A DNA stretch of 46,820 nt from Blastocatellia bacterium (GCA_021463145.1 JAJTWZ010000032.1:1-46820); one strand, 5' to 3'; counted from the stretch's first letter, positions 19,206 to 28,267 are shown. Notes: a model not told the origin generated them from the letters alone. Translations and numbers: made by a program.

Positions 19206-21395
19206 TTACATCCCCGTCGTCGCGGCCTTGGACGTTACCATGGCCTGCGAGGCCAACTCGCCGGCAAATTCGTAGTGTGCAATCCCTTCGAGGATTCCAA
19301 GTGCCGCGCGTCCCGAGGCGAAGTAGATCCGGTCCCGCCCCTCGAGGACCTTCAACTCGGCGCTGTGTCCGCCCACGACCACACCGCGGGTATCCCCGAG
19401 GAGCATCTCGACGTCATTTCCCGAGTCGCCGGCGACAAGGAACGAGCCGAGCGGCAGACCCCACTTGTAGGCGAGATAGCGAAGTGCGAGCCCCTTGGAC
19501 GCCCGAATGGGAAGCACGTCGAGGTACGCATTGCACGAATAGATCAGTCGTGCGTGAAGATTCTGTGATCTGAGCGCGGATGTGAGCTCGCGAATGGGAG
19601 GCATGCTCCGGGGGTCCACATCGTAGCTCAGCTTGAACTCGCGCTGGTTGTCGGCAGGCTGAAGCGTGAGCCCGGGGAAGGCGCCGAGTGCCTCCTCGAC
19701 GGCGTCGCGCCGCCACTTGTGGCGGATATGGTCGGACCATCCAGAATCGCGCCTCGCGTCCGGACCATAATGGATCTCGCTTCCGACCGACGTGATGAGA
19801 ACGTCCGGCATCGGCACCCGCCAGCGAGCAAGCACTGCGACGGCGCTTTCGAGGCAGCGGCCCGTGGCGACACCGAATGCGACTTTGTCCGACCGCTCGG
19901 CGATCCACGACATGAGCAACTCGAGCCCCTGACGCTCACCGATCAAGGTGTTGTCGATATCCGAAACGAGAGCGTGAGTGGCAAGCGGCAAAGGCGACGC
20001 GGCATCGCGCTTGAGCGACACGCGACCGCGCCGAATTCGCTTCCGTTCTCGTCGCACGAGCGCCTGTAGGTTCTTTACGTACCGCTCGACGTGCGCGCTC
20101 CAGGTGTAGTGCGTTCGGATACCCTTTATTCCTGAGCGAGACCAGTCGCGCCACTGCTCGTGACTCGACAGGGCCACTTCGAGCGCTGTCGCAATCGCTG
20201 CGGTGTCAAGCGGATCGACGAGCAGGCCGTTGCGGCAGTTCTCGACGATGTCGGTCGGTCCGCCGTCGTTCGTCGCGACAACGGGGAGGCCGCTCGCGGC
20301 GGCCTCGATGATCGTGAGTCCGAAGGGCTCGGTGAGCGCGGGATTGATGAAGACGCCCCTGCGTCGCGCGGCAAGGCGGTAGAACTCGGCTACGTCTTCC
20401 TGTGCGTGGTGCTTCGGAATGGCAACAGTTCCATAGAGATCGTACCGATCGATGTCGAGCAACAGATCCTGATATACCAATCTCGATGCCTCATCGAGCT
20501 CGCGGACGTCGTCGCGGTTGCCCACAACGAGCACGAGGTTCGCGCGCTCGCGCAGCGTTGCCGACTCGCCGAAGGCCGCAATGAGACGGCGCAGGTTCTT
20601 GCGGGAGTCGGGTCTCGAGATGGCGAGCACGATCGGCCTTTCGGGCTCGCGCAGAAATCGGTCGATGAGTGCGGAGACGCGACGGTCGAGTCGGTCGAGG
20701 TGCGACGGCGAAAACCTCGTCGTGTCGGTGCCAGGCGGAATGACGACCGCCCGACGAGGGTCGAAGTTCTCGTAAAGACCGTACTGTTCCACAATCTCCT
20801 GTCGCGTGCTGGTCACGACGAGAGAAGCGTGTGCGAGTACGGACTCTTCGGCTGCAATTCGTCGTGCGAAGTGAAATTGCCGATCGATTGCCGTCACCCG
20901 ACGGCCCGCTGCGATCAGCCGATCTCTCTTGCAGCGGCCGAGCGAATGGCCAGTGTGAACGAGGGGGATTCCGAGCAGGTGCGAGAGTTTCCTGCCGACC
21001 TCTCCCGCATCCGCGTAATGCGAGTGAATCACGTCGGGGCGCCGGCCTCGTCGCCGGATGTGCAGCAGAATCCGGTCGACGAACTGATCGAGGTGGGGCC
21101 ACAACAACTCCTTCCGGACGTATCGCCGCGGTCCAAAGGGCAGCCTGAGAATCTGCGCATTCGGTGCAATCTCCTCCTCAGGGTTCGCATAATCCGTCGA
21201 CACGGCGGGATCGTCGACGAGGCGTGTCAGGAGATCAACATTCGCGACGCCGGGATGACCTGCAAGGGCTCGGGCGAGTTCGACGACGTAGGTCACTTGA
21301 CCGCCCGTGTCGGCATCTCGCCCCAGCTCGAGGTTGTTGCCGCGGACGAGCCCATGCGGGCTCAACATGAGTATGTTCAGCCTCTTCGCTCTCAA
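19206..21395 (-). CDS. Bifunctional sucrose-phosphate synthase / sucrose-phosphatase
   Basis: A two-domain fusion of about 729 residues. The GT4 half has DADTGGQVTYVVELARAL at the start and EPFGLTIIEAAASGLP (E-x7-E) near residue 355, joining UDP-glucose (or ADP-glucose) to fructose-6-phosphate. The C-terminal HAD half (from about 475) has SDIDNTLIGE with the nucleophile Asp and AGDSGNDVEML with the Mg2+-binding acids, removing the phosphate. I take the TTG at 21393-21395 as start because it overlaps the fructokinase stop (TTGA) and suits coupling. The ATG at 21368 (MLSPHGLVRG) is the alternative. Sucrose made this way is a compatible solute in many salt-tolerant bacteria. Confidence 0.9.
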   Translation of the reverse strand: MRAKRLNILMLSPHGLVRGNNLELGRDADTGGQVTYVVELARALAGHPGVANVDLLTRLVDDPAVSTDYANPEEEIAPNAQILRLPFGPRRYVRKELLWPHLDQFVDRILLHIRRRGRRPDVIHSHYADAGEVGRKLSHLLGIPLVHTGHSLGRCKRDRLIAAGRRVTAIDRQFHFARRIAAEESVLAHASLVVTSTRQEIVEQYGLYENFDPRRAVVIPPGTDTTRFSPSHLDRLDRRVSALIDRFLREPERPIVLAISRPDSRKNLRRLIAAFGESATLRERANLVLVVGNRDDVRELDEASRLVYQDLLLDIDRYDLYGTVAIPKHHAQEDVAEFYRLAARRRGVFINPALTEPFGLTIIEAAASGLPVVATNDGGPTDIVENCRNGLLVDPLDTAAIATALEVALSSHEQWRDWSRSGIKGIRTHYTWSAHVERYVKNLQALVRRERKRIRRGRVSLKRDAASPLPLATHALVSDIDNTLIGERQGLELLMSWIAERSDKVAFGVATGRCLESAVAVLARWRVPMPDVLITSVGSEIHYGPDARRDSGWSDHIRHKWRRDAVEEALGAFPGLTLQPADNQREFKLSYDVDPRSMPPIRELTSALRSQNLHARLIYSCNAYLDVLPIRASKGLALRYLAYKWGLPLGSFLVAGDSGNDVEMLLGDTRGVVVGGHSAELKVLEGRDRIYFASGRAALGILEGIAHYEFAGELASQAMVTSKAATTGM

Positions 21396-22366
21396 AATGC
21401 TCCCGAAGAGTTCGTTAAGCAATGCCACTCGCGCAGGAACGGCTCGTAGAATGCCCCGCTCGCTGGAGCAGCCCCACGAATCTGGCAAACGGCTCGAGCC
21501 AGGGCGACGGCGCGGCCAAGAGTTACGTCCGGCGTCCACGCGAGCAACTCTCCGGCAATCAGCGCCGCTGAAACCGCATCCCCCGCACCGACCGTATCGA
21601 CCACGCTGTCGAGAGGCTTGACTCGCGTTTCGAAGTATTGGCCGTCATCAGTGACGAGCCACATTCCATTCGAGCCGTCCGTGACGACAAGGGACTTCAA
21701 GCAATAGGTCTCGACGAGGCCACGAGCTCGGGCGGTCGCGGGCAGATGGTCGACTTCGAGCAGAGCCGAGATCGTATCGAGCTCGCCGAGACTGAGCTTG
21801 ACGACATCGGCAGCCCGCAGTGATCGCACAATCGTCCCAACGTCGTACCACGGAGCCCGAAGGTTGGCATCAAGAAAGGCGAGACATCGGACCGCCTCGA
21901 GCGTCGCCTTAACTGCCGATCGCGAAGGCTCATGTCGTTGTGCGAGCGTGCCCCAATAGAAGACGGCGGGGTTGGCAGCGGAAGCGAGCCTGCGCGCCGT
22001 CCCTGGCTCGATGTAGTCGAAGGCCTGTCGCTCGGGAAAGTCGAAGAAGTTCGAAGAGCCTTCGAGCGTGATAGCCACTTGCCCGGTCGGGTTCACGGGA
22101 TCGAGCTGGATCCCTGCAGTGTCGAGCCCGCGCTCTGCCATCGCGCCGATCACTTCGGCTCCGGGTCCGTCATCTCCAACACGCGAGATGACCAGCGGGT
22201 TGAATCCAAACGCTGCGAGATGGCTGGCAACGTTCAGGGGAGCTCCCCCGGGTACGGCTCCGTCCGGAAACTCGTCCAGCAGAATCTCGCCAAACAGGAC
22301 CGGTCGATGACCTGCCGCGCCCGACCTATCGCCTTGCGTGATGTTTCGTGTCGCCTTTTTCTCCAT
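21392..22366 (-). CDS. PfkB-family fructokinase
   Basis: A 324-residue sugar kinase from the ATG at 22364-22366. FGEILLDEFPDG and PGGAPLNVASHLAAFG (about 40-55) are the N-terminal PfkB signature. DTVGAGDAVSAALIAG near 257-272 is the ATP/anion-hole motif with catalytic Asp263. It phosphorylates fructose to fructose-6-phosphate, recycling fructose freed by sucrose synthase and feeding sucrose-phosphate synthase. It is the first gene of the sucrose operon; its stop overlaps the next start. There is no Shine-Dalgarno sequence before the ATG, and a sigma-54-like element sits so close that the mRNA might begin about five bases upstream, which would give a nearly leaderless message. Confidence 0.87.
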   Translation of the reverse strand: MEKKATRNITQGDRSGAAGHRPVLFGEILLDEFPDGAVPGGAPLNVASHLAAFGFNPLVISRVGDDGPGAEVIGAMAERGLDTAGIQLDPVNPTGQVAITLEGSSNFFDFPERQAFDYIEPGTARRLASAANPAVFYWGTLAQRHEPSRSAVKATLEAVRCLAFLDANLRAPWYDVGTIVRSLRAADVVKLSLGELDTISALLEVDHLPATARARGLVETYCLKSLVVTDGSNGMWLVTDDGQYFETRVKPLDSVVDTVGAGDAVSAALIAGELLAWTPDVTLGRAVALARAVCQIRGAAPASGAFYEPFLREWHCLTNSSGAF

Positions 22367-22381
22367 CGGTTGGTAACAGTC

Positions 22382-22397
22382 TGCAAATGCCGTTCCG
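22382..22397 (-). promoter_or_regulatory. Possible sigma-54 promoter of the sucrose operon
   Basis: The minus strand reads CGGAACGGCATTTGCA. The GG and GC pairs have the required 10-base spacing and TTGCA is perfect, but the -24 box differs from TGGCACG at two positions. The predicted start point (~22371) is only about five bases before the fructokinase ATG. The shared 23-bp site at 22468-22490 lies about 110 bases upstream, a normal distance for an enhancer. Confidence 0.4.
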
Positions 22398-22467
22398 GCC
22401 GGTCCCGCGCGAAAATGGCTGCTGCTGGCAGGGTCTTGAGACTTGATTGGGGCGATCCGGGACGCTT

Positions 22468-22490
22468 GTGTCGCAGACTTCCTCAGTTCT
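22468..22490. promoter_or_regulatory. Putative enhancer site (copy 1 of a shared 23-bp motif)
   Basis: GTGTCgCAGAcTTCC followed by tCAGTTCT. It matches 28984-29006 at 20 of 23 positions in the same orientation. It lies between the divergent fructokinase and mscS genes, about 110 and 235 bases from the two predicted sigma-54 start points. I infer a binding site for the NtrC-type activator encoded at 30646. Confidence 0.55.
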
Positions 22491-22643
22491 CGATCCGCCA
22501 AAGGTGCAGGCGCGGGATCGAATCCGGAAGGATCAATCCGGGAAGATCGGTTGAGGCACGACTCCGTCGGGAGGCCGATCTGTCGCACCGTCACGCTATC
22601 CGGGGAGAGAACGGGTCCAGCGAGGCCACGAGCGAGGCAAGCA

Positions 22644-22659
22644 CGCGCGCGCGCGCGCG
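22644..22659. repeat. (CG)8 alternating tract
   Basis: Sixteen bases of perfect CG alternation between the divergent fructokinase and mscS genes, 30 bases before the mscS -24 box. Such tracts can adopt Z-DNA under negative supercoiling, which rises on osmotic upshift in some bacteria. A role here is only a possibility. Confidence 0.5.
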
Positions 22660-22689
22660 ATACTTGAACGCTCATTCCGTCGCTGCCCG

Positions 22690-22704
22690 TGGCACGCGAT
22701 TCGC
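22690..22704 (+). promoter_or_regulatory. Sigma-54 promoter of the mscS / sugar importer operon
   Basis: TGGCACGCGATTCGC matches the consensus TGGCACG-N4-TTGC at all fixed positions but one (C for the second T). The GG and GC are correctly spaced. Transcription would start near 22716, giving a 76-base leader before the mscS ATG at 22792. This also argues against the earlier ATG at 22717. Confidence 0.6.
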
Positions 22705-22791
22705 AAACGCAGCCTGATGCATGTGAGCGGAGTCAACCATCAGACATTGCGCTGGACTGAGCAGCGAACAGGTGCAAGAGGCGCGAGACCA

Positions 22792-25251
22792 ATGACGTGT
22801 CGAATCTCTCGCGAGCTGGAGATCGGGAAGTGCGCACAGTTCGGCGCAATGATTATCGCGGCGATCCTGGTTGCAGTGGCGTTTGGTGCGGTAACCACAG
22901 CGAGCGCGCAGGAAACGCGGGCCGCGAATCCGATTGACCTCGCTGAAATCGTCCGTCAGTCAAACGACGCCGACCGGGAGCTGCGTGAAGCCGAGGCTGC
23001 ATTGTCAGCCGGGCCATGGGGCGTGGCAATCGAGGAACGGCTATCCAGGACGATCGGCGAGATCGATGAGCAGGTTCGCATTTCGAACGAGCTCTTCGCG
23101 GCACAACCTACGCTCGACGCGATTCGTGAGGTCGAGCAACGATGGCTGGACATCGGTTCAGGACTCGCGGCCATGCAGGAGGAACTGAGTGCCCAGGCTG
23201 ATCGCGACTCTGCCAATCTGGATCGACTCACGGAGCTCGAGGCATCGTGGACTCGCATCGTTGAGGATGGGGCGCAGGCCGGCGTTCCATCGGCAGTCCT
23301 GGCTCGCGCCAAGGCGATCGCTGTCCGCATCGACGAAGTGCTCGCCCGGACAAGAGGAGCGCGCCAGCGAGTTCTCGTGCTTCAGGGCCAGGTAGCTGAC
23401 CAGCAATCGCGTGTGCAGGATGCAGTTGCCAGTGCAAGACTCCTGCGAGAGGCTGCCCTTGGACGCCTCTTTGCGCGTGACAGCGACGCAATATGGAGAG
23501 TGTTGTCTAGCGGCAACGTAGCCGAGGCCGAATCCGATGTCCGCTCGGCACTCGTTGATGAGGTGTCGACACTCAGCGAGTACGGACGACAAACGGGCGA
23601 ACGTTTCGCCCTGCACGTCGGTGTGGTCATACTGTTTGCCCTGGGCGCAGCCTGGGCCAGGCGCCGGGTCCGGCCGTGGGTCACTGACAAGGCGAGCCTT
23701 GCGCCAGTCGCCGCTGTCTTTGACCATCCGTTCGCCATGGCGGTCGTACTTTCCACGCCGGCCAGCGGGTGGATTCATCCGCAGGCGCCCCGCATCTTCG
23801 GCGCGATGCTTGGCGCAGTGGCGCTGGCGGCCACATGTGTCGTCCTCTGGAATCTCGTGGAGGCTTCACTGAGGCCGTTGCTGCTCGCGCTCGGAGGGCT
23901 CTACGTCGCTGGGGTCGCGGAGTCGATCCTGCACACGGTTCCACTCGCGTCGCGGACGGTCGTGCTGGTCGAGTCGGTTGCCGCCATCCTTTTCCTCGTG
24001 TGGTTTGCGAGGCGCGAGTCGACCGGAGAGTGGACGGCACGGGGCGTAGCGGTTGCTGGAGGGGCCTTTTCCACTGCCATCGTTTCCAGCGCTCTTGGAT
24101 ACACCACGCTATCCCGGTTCGTGGTTGCGGGATGCCTCGGAAGCGCGGCTGCCGCAGTCATTCTCTATGCATTGGCGAGAATCCTCGATGGGCTCGTCCT
24201 GTTCGCGCTTCGCGTTTCTCCGCTGGCGATGCTGCGAATGACCCGCAATCACCGGCCAGCACTGCGCCGCCGCATGGCGATCGTCGTGCGATTCGTGCTC
24301 GGGCTCGTCTGGCTTCTGGTTACGCTCGAGCTTTTCGCGGCGAGGGAGACCGTGGAGTCGGCAGTGCGCGGTGCGCTCACTTCAACCGCATCCATCGGGG
24401 AAATCAGCATCTCTCTCGGTGACGTGCTTCTCTTCGCAGCATGTATCGTTGCCGCAGTCTTCGTCGCCCGGTTTCTACTCTTTGCGCTCGAAGAAGATGT
24501 CTACCCTCGGGCGGGGCTACCTCGCGGAGTTCCGTTTGCCATCTCGACGATCGGACGCTATGCGGTGCTCTTCTTCGGTTTCGTTTTCGCATTGAGTGCG
24601 ATGGGAGTCGACCTGTCAAAGTTCGCGCTTCTTGCAGGAGCTTTTGGCATCGGACTCGGCCTCGGGCTGCAGAACGTCGTCGCGAACTTCGCCTCCGGCC
24701 TCATTCTGCTTTTCGAGCGTCCGGTGAAGGTCGGCGACACGGTGGAAGTCGACAAGTTCGCTGGCGACCTGCGTCACATCGGGCTTCGGGCCAGCGTCAT
24801 TCGGACGCTCGAGGGGTCCGAAGTCATCGTCCCCAATACCGATCTCGTTTCGGAGAAAGTCATCAACTGGACACTGACGGACCAGCAACGACGGCTTTCG
24901 ATCGACGTTGGCGTGGCTTATGGAACTGAGCCCGAACGGGTGCTGGAACTGCTCACCGATGTGGCCCTTGCGCATCCGAAGGTGCTCGTCGACCCACCGC
25001 CGCAGGCACTGTTCCTTGGATTCGGTGACAGTGCGCTCAACTTCCAGCTGCGAGCGTGGACCGGACATTTCAATGGCTGGCAGGTCGTCCGGAGCAACCT
25101 TGCCGTCGGCGTAAACGCTGCCCTGCGCGACGCTCGAATCGAGATTCCGTTCCCGCAGCGCGACCTGCATCTCGTTTCGGTCTCGAACGTGGTGACGGAC
25201 CCGCCCGCGCTTGCGGCAGTCCCACCCAGGCAGGATCCCTCGAGTAACTGA
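22792..25251 (+). CDS. Large MscS-family mechanosensitive channel with periplasmic N-domain
   Basis: An 819-residue protein. An N-terminal signal (AMIIAAILVAVAFGAVTTAS, then AQE) leads into about 250 residues rich in Glu, Gln, Arg and Ala, predicted helical and periplasmic, as in MscK/MscM-type members. About ten membrane segments follow. The MscS core begins near 580, and the pore helix GIGLGLGLQNVVANFASG shows the Gly/Ala packing of TM3. The beta and alpha/beta cytoplasmic domains end at about 800. Such channels open on hypo-osmotic shock and release solutes such as sucrose. Here the channel starts an operon: its TGA is one base before the ATG of a sugar-binding protein. Confidence 0.88.
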   Translation: MTCRISRELEIGKCAQFGAMIIAAILVAVAFGAVTTASAQETRAANPIDLAEIVRQSNDADRELREAEAALSAGPWGVAIEERLSRTIGEIDEQVRISNELFAAQPTLDAIREVEQRWLDIGSGLAAMQEELSAQADRDSANLDRLTELEASWTRIVEDGAQAGVPSAVLARAKAIAVRIDEVLARTRGARQRVLVLQGQVADQQSRVQDAVASARLLREAALGRLFARDSDAIWRVLSSGNVAEAESDVRSALVDEVSTLSEYGRQTGERFALHVGVVILFALGAAWARRRVRPWVTDKASLAPVAAVFDHPFAMAVVLSTPASGWIHPQAPRIFGAMLGAVALAATCVVLWNLVEASLRPLLLALGGLYVAGVAESILHTVPLASRTVVLVESVAAILFLVWFARRESTGEWTARGVAVAGGAFSTAIVSSALGYTTLSRFVVAGCLGSAAAAVILYALARILDGLVLFALRVSPLAMLRMTRNHRPALRRRMAIVVRFVLGLVWLLVTLELFAARETVESAVRGALTSTASIGEISISLGDVLLFAACIVAAVFVARFLLFALEEDVYPRAGLPRGVPFAISTIGRYAVLFFGFVFALSAMGVDLSKFALLAGAFGIGLGLGLQNVVANFASGLILLFERPVKVGDTVEVDKFAGDLRHIGLRASVIRTLEGSEVIVPNTDLVSEKVINWTLTDQQRRLSIDVGVAYGTEPERVLELLTDVALAHPKVLVDPPPQALFLGFGDSALNFQLRAWTGHFNGWQVVRSNLAVGVNAALRDARIEIPFPQRDLHLVSVSNVVTDPPALAAVPPRQDPSSN

Positions 25252-25252
25252 G

Positions 25253-26566
25253 ATGGATGAATCTTCCGTCAAACCCCGGAGGAACTCGACACTGAAGCGC
25301 GCGCAGTACGCTTGCCAGTATTTCGCGCCACTGGTTCTCACCCTGACTCTGGTTGCGAATCCTGGTTGCTCGCGAGCGCCGGAAACGGGTCTCCCGATTC
25401 GGGTGACGTTCTGGCACGGGATGGAGCTGGGGGTGAACAACGAGGTTCTCGAAGCCAAAATCAGGGTGTTCAACGACTCACACCCCGGAATCGTCATCGA
25501 GAGCCAGATCTTCGGGGCTGCGGACCAGCTCGGTCCAAAGCTCGATGCAGCCGTGGCGGGCGGGACGCCCCCCGACCTGCTCTGGTGGGCTCCGGCCTAT
25601 TTTCCGAAATACGCGAGAGTGGGTGCGCTGCAGAGCGTGGACGAGTTCATCGAATCCGATCCAACCTTCCTCAAGGACGACGTCTACGACGCTCTGTGGG
25701 AACTCGGCACCTACGGTGGCCGCGTTTTCGTGACGCCCTTTTCGGCGAACAACCTCGCGGTCTATTACAACAAGGAGATGTTCGATCGGGCGCGGATCGA
25801 ACGCCCGCCGGAAACGTGGGACGAGTTTCGCGATACAGCCGCCCGGTTGACTCGTGACGGTGTCCATGGATTCCAGATCCCGGCTGGCACATCGGAATGG
25901 ACCGTGTGGACCTGGCAGTGTTTTCTCTGGCAGGCAGGGGGCGAGATCCTCGATGCGGAGAACCGCTCCGCCGCGTTCGACAGCCGGGCCGGCGTCTCGG
26001 CACTCGAATTCTGGCGGGCGCTCCTGGCCGACGGATCGGCCGTGATCTCGGAAACCGATGCAGGCTACAAGACGTCCGACTTCCTCGCGGGACGTGTCGC
26101 GATGGTAATCAACGGACCCTGGAACTACGCCGAGATCCGGACGCAACGGAACGTCGACGTCGGGGTGTTCCCCTTGCCTGCAAACGAGCGGGCCGCGACG
26201 AACATCGGTGGGGAGTCACTCTTTCTCTTTCAGTCGAATCCGGCTCGCGAACGGGCAGCCTGGGAATTCATGAAGTTCGTGATGAGCCCGGACTTCCAGA
26301 TCGATTGGGCGATCGCGACAGGTTACCTTCCCGTCTCGAAGTCAGCGGCCACCAGCCCGGAGTATCTGGCATTCCTGGACCGGAATGCGTTCCTTGAGGT
26401 CTACAACCGCCAGATGAACGTTGGCAGGGTCCGTCCCTCCGTGCCCGAATATGCCGCGGTCTCGGCGATTCTCGGACGCCAGATCGAGGCGGCGCTTTAC
26501 GGCAAGTACTCATCCGAAGAAGCGCTCGCCCGTGCAGCCGCCGAAACGGATCGGCTCCTGAGATGA
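25253..26566 (+). CDS. Sugar ABC transporter substrate-binding protein (family 1, MalE-like)
   Basis: A 437-residue secreted protein. A hydrophobic signal (PLVLTLTLVANPGC) ends at Cys39, which looks like a lipid attachment site although the residues just before it (NPG) are not a classic lipobox. The body shows the extracellular-solute-binding family 1 pattern: VTFWHGMELG at the start, YYNKEMFDRARIERPPETWD in the middle, and GRVAMVINGPWNYAEI and GYLPVSKSA towards the end. It captures a sugar or oligosaccharide for the two permeases that follow. It starts one base after the mscS stop and overlaps the next gene by four bases. Recapture of leaked sucrose or another disaccharide is an attractive guess. 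Confidence 0.88.
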   Translation: MDESSVKPRRNSTLKRAQYACQYFAPLVLTLTLVANPGCSRAPETGLPIRVTFWHGMELGVNNEVLEAKIRVFNDSHPGIVIESQIFGAADQLGPKLDAAVAGGTPPDLLWWAPAYFPKYARVGALQSVDEFIESDPTFLKDDVYDALWELGTYGGRVFVTPFSANNLAVYYNKEMFDRARIERPPETWDEFRDTAARLTRDGVHGFQIPAGTSEWTVWTWQCFLWQAGGEILDAENRSAAFDSRAGVSALEFWRALLADGSAVISETDAGYKTSDFLAGRVAMVINGPWNYAEIRTQRNVDVGVFPLPANERAATNIGGESLFLFQSNPARERAAWEFMKFVMSPDFQIDWAIATGYLPVSKSAATSPEYLAFLDRNAFLEVYNRQMNVGRVRPSVPEYAAVSAILGRQIEAALYGKYSSEEALARAAAETDRLLR

Positions 26567-27435
26567 CGCGGCTGCAGAAAGACACGCTGACGGCCTACCT
26601 CTTCGTCCTTCCGGCGGCGCTGTTGCTTTCCGTCTTCGTCGTCTACCCGATCGTCGATCTGGTTGTCGTCAGTCTGCACGAGTGGAACATTCTTGAAGAC
26701 CGGATGACGTACGTCGCGGCGGCCAACTATCGCGCCGTGCTCGCGGACGATGCCTTCCGCCAGGCATTTGTGAATACCCTCATCTTCGTTGCCGGCACCG
26801 TGCCAACGGGGATGGTGATCTCGCTCGGTCTTGCGCTGCTGCTCGATTCGCGCATCAGGGCGGTCCGATTTCTGCGTGCGGCGATCTTCACTCCATACGT
26901 CACGTCGACGGTCGCGGCCGGTGTCGTCTTCGTGTGGCTGTTCGATGTCGATCAGGGGTCTGTCAACGCAGTCCTGGGGGTCGTGGGGATCAAAGGCCCG
27001 AACTGGCTTCAGAGCGAGGCTTGGGCCATGCCGGCAGTCATCCTGATGACACTCTGGAGGCAGGCCGGATACTCAATGGTTCTGTTTCTTGCCGGCTTGC
27101 AGGCCATCCCCGAAAGTACCTACGAAGCGGCGACGATCGATGGTGCCCGGCCAGGCTGGCAGACCTTTCGACACATCACCTGGCCGCAACTCTGGCCCAC
27201 CACGTTCTTCGTGCTCGTCGTTTCGGTGATCTTCGCGTTCCGGGCCTTCGAGCCGATGTACGTCATGGTGCGAGGGGGGCCGGTCGGTTCGACGACAACG
27301 CTCGTCTACTACGTCTTCGACCGGGCTTTTCGGTTCGGCGACATGGGCCAGGCTGCTGCCGTATCGACATTGCTGCTTGCGCTGGTACTGGCGTTGACCT
27401 GGCTGCAGTTCCGCTTCGGGCGGGACGAGGTGTAA
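26563..27435 (+). CDS. Sugar ABC transporter permease (MalF/UgpA type)
   Basis: A 290-residue protein with six membrane segments. The EAA loop reads YEAATIDGARPGWQTFRHIT near residues 187-206, the docking site for the ATPase. Its ATG overlaps the binding-protein stop (ATGA). It forms a heterodimer with the product of 27439-28257. It carries no large periplasmic loop, so it is closer to UgpA/MsmF than to E. coli MalF. Confidence 0.9.
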   Translation: MTRLQKDTLTAYLFVLPAALLLSVFVVYPIVDLVVVSLHEWNILEDRMTYVAAANYRAVLADDAFRQAFVNTLIFVAGTVPTGMVISLGLALLLDSRIRAVRFLRAAIFTPYVTSTVAAGVVFVWLFDVDQGSVNAVLGVVGIKGPNWLQSEAWAMPAVILMTLWRQAGYSMVLFLAGLQAIPESTYEAATIDGARPGWQTFRHITWPQLWPTTFFVLVVSVIFAFRAFEPMYVMVRGGPVGSTTTLVYYVFDRAFRFGDMGQAAAVSTLLLALVLALTWLQFRFGRDEV

Positions 27436-27438
27436 CGA

Positions 27439-28257
27439 ATGCAGCTACGACCTACATGCTCCAGGATCCGCTTTGCCGCGTCACTCTTGATTGCGGCCCT
27501 GTTCGCTCTCCCGCTCTGGGTCGTACTCGTCACGTCGCTCGATGACCCTGCTGGATTGGGATTCAGTACCTGGCTGATACCGTCGAGATTGCGGTTCGAA
27601 AACTACGTCGAGGCGTGGCACGCGACGAACTTTCCGCGACAGTTCGTCAACAGCCTCGTGGTCGCACTCGCCGTGACGGCCGGACAGGTTCTGACATCGT
27701 TGATGGCCGGGTATGCCTTCGCAAGAATCCGGTTCATCGGCCGCGACGTAATCCTGATGGCCCTCTTGAGCACGATCATCGTGCCGTTCCAGGTCCTGGT
27801 CATTCCGGTGTTCGTCATTCTGGCCAAGTTGAGCTGGATCAACACCTACTGGGCTCTCATCGTGCCATCGCTGGCAAACGCCTTCGGCATCTTCCTGTTC
27901 GCCCAGTTCTTCCGGACGATTCCGTATGAGCTGGAGGAAGCCGCTTACGTCGACGGTGCGACTCGTTGGCGCGTTCTCTGGCAGATCATGGTGCCTCTGG
28001 CACGTCCGGCGATTGCAACGCTCTTTCTTTTCACTTTCATCGCCGAGTGGAACGAGCTCTTCAAGCCGCTGGTCTTCACGAGCACGAAAGACATGCGGAC
28101 CGTTCAACTCGGGCTTTCGGTATTCCAGGAGCAGTTCCGGGTCGACTACGTGCACCTGATGGCTGCCGTCGTCTTTACGACGGTACCGAGCGTTCTACTC
28201 TTCCTTCTCGGCCAGAAGCACTTCGTGAAGGGCATCGCCACGACCGGGCTGAAGTGA
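27439..28257 (+). CDS. Sugar ABC transporter permease (MalG/UgpE type)
   Basis: A 272-residue, six-segment permease starting three bases after the preceding stop. The EAA motif EEAAYVDGATRWRVLWQIMV is clear. Together with 25253 and 26563 it makes an importer that lacks its own ATPase. The expected MsmK/UgpC-type ATPase is not in the window and is presumably shared from elsewhere in the genome, as is common for family 1 sugar importers. It is the last gene of the mscS operon and faces the convergent secreted-protein gene. Confidence 0.9.
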   Translation: MQLRPTCSRIRFAASLLIAALFALPLWVVLVTSLDDPAGLGFSTWLIPSRLRFENYVEAWHATNFPRQFVNSLVVALAVTAGQVLTSLMAGYAFARIRFIGRDVILMALLSTIIVPFQVLVIPVFVILAKLSWINTYWALIVPSLANAFGIFLFAQFFRTIPYELEEAAYVDGATRWRVLWQIMVPLARPAIATLFLFTFIAEWNELFKPLVFTSTKDMRTVQLGLSVFQEQFRVDYVHLMAAVVFTTVPSVLLFLLGQKHFVKGIATTGLK

Positions 28258-28267
28258 TGCTATGGGC

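Noticed and set aside
22367-22675. Upstream extension of fructokinase
   Set aside because: It would cover the intergenic control region and adds a low-complexity stretch; PfkB kinases start near FGEILLDEFPDG.
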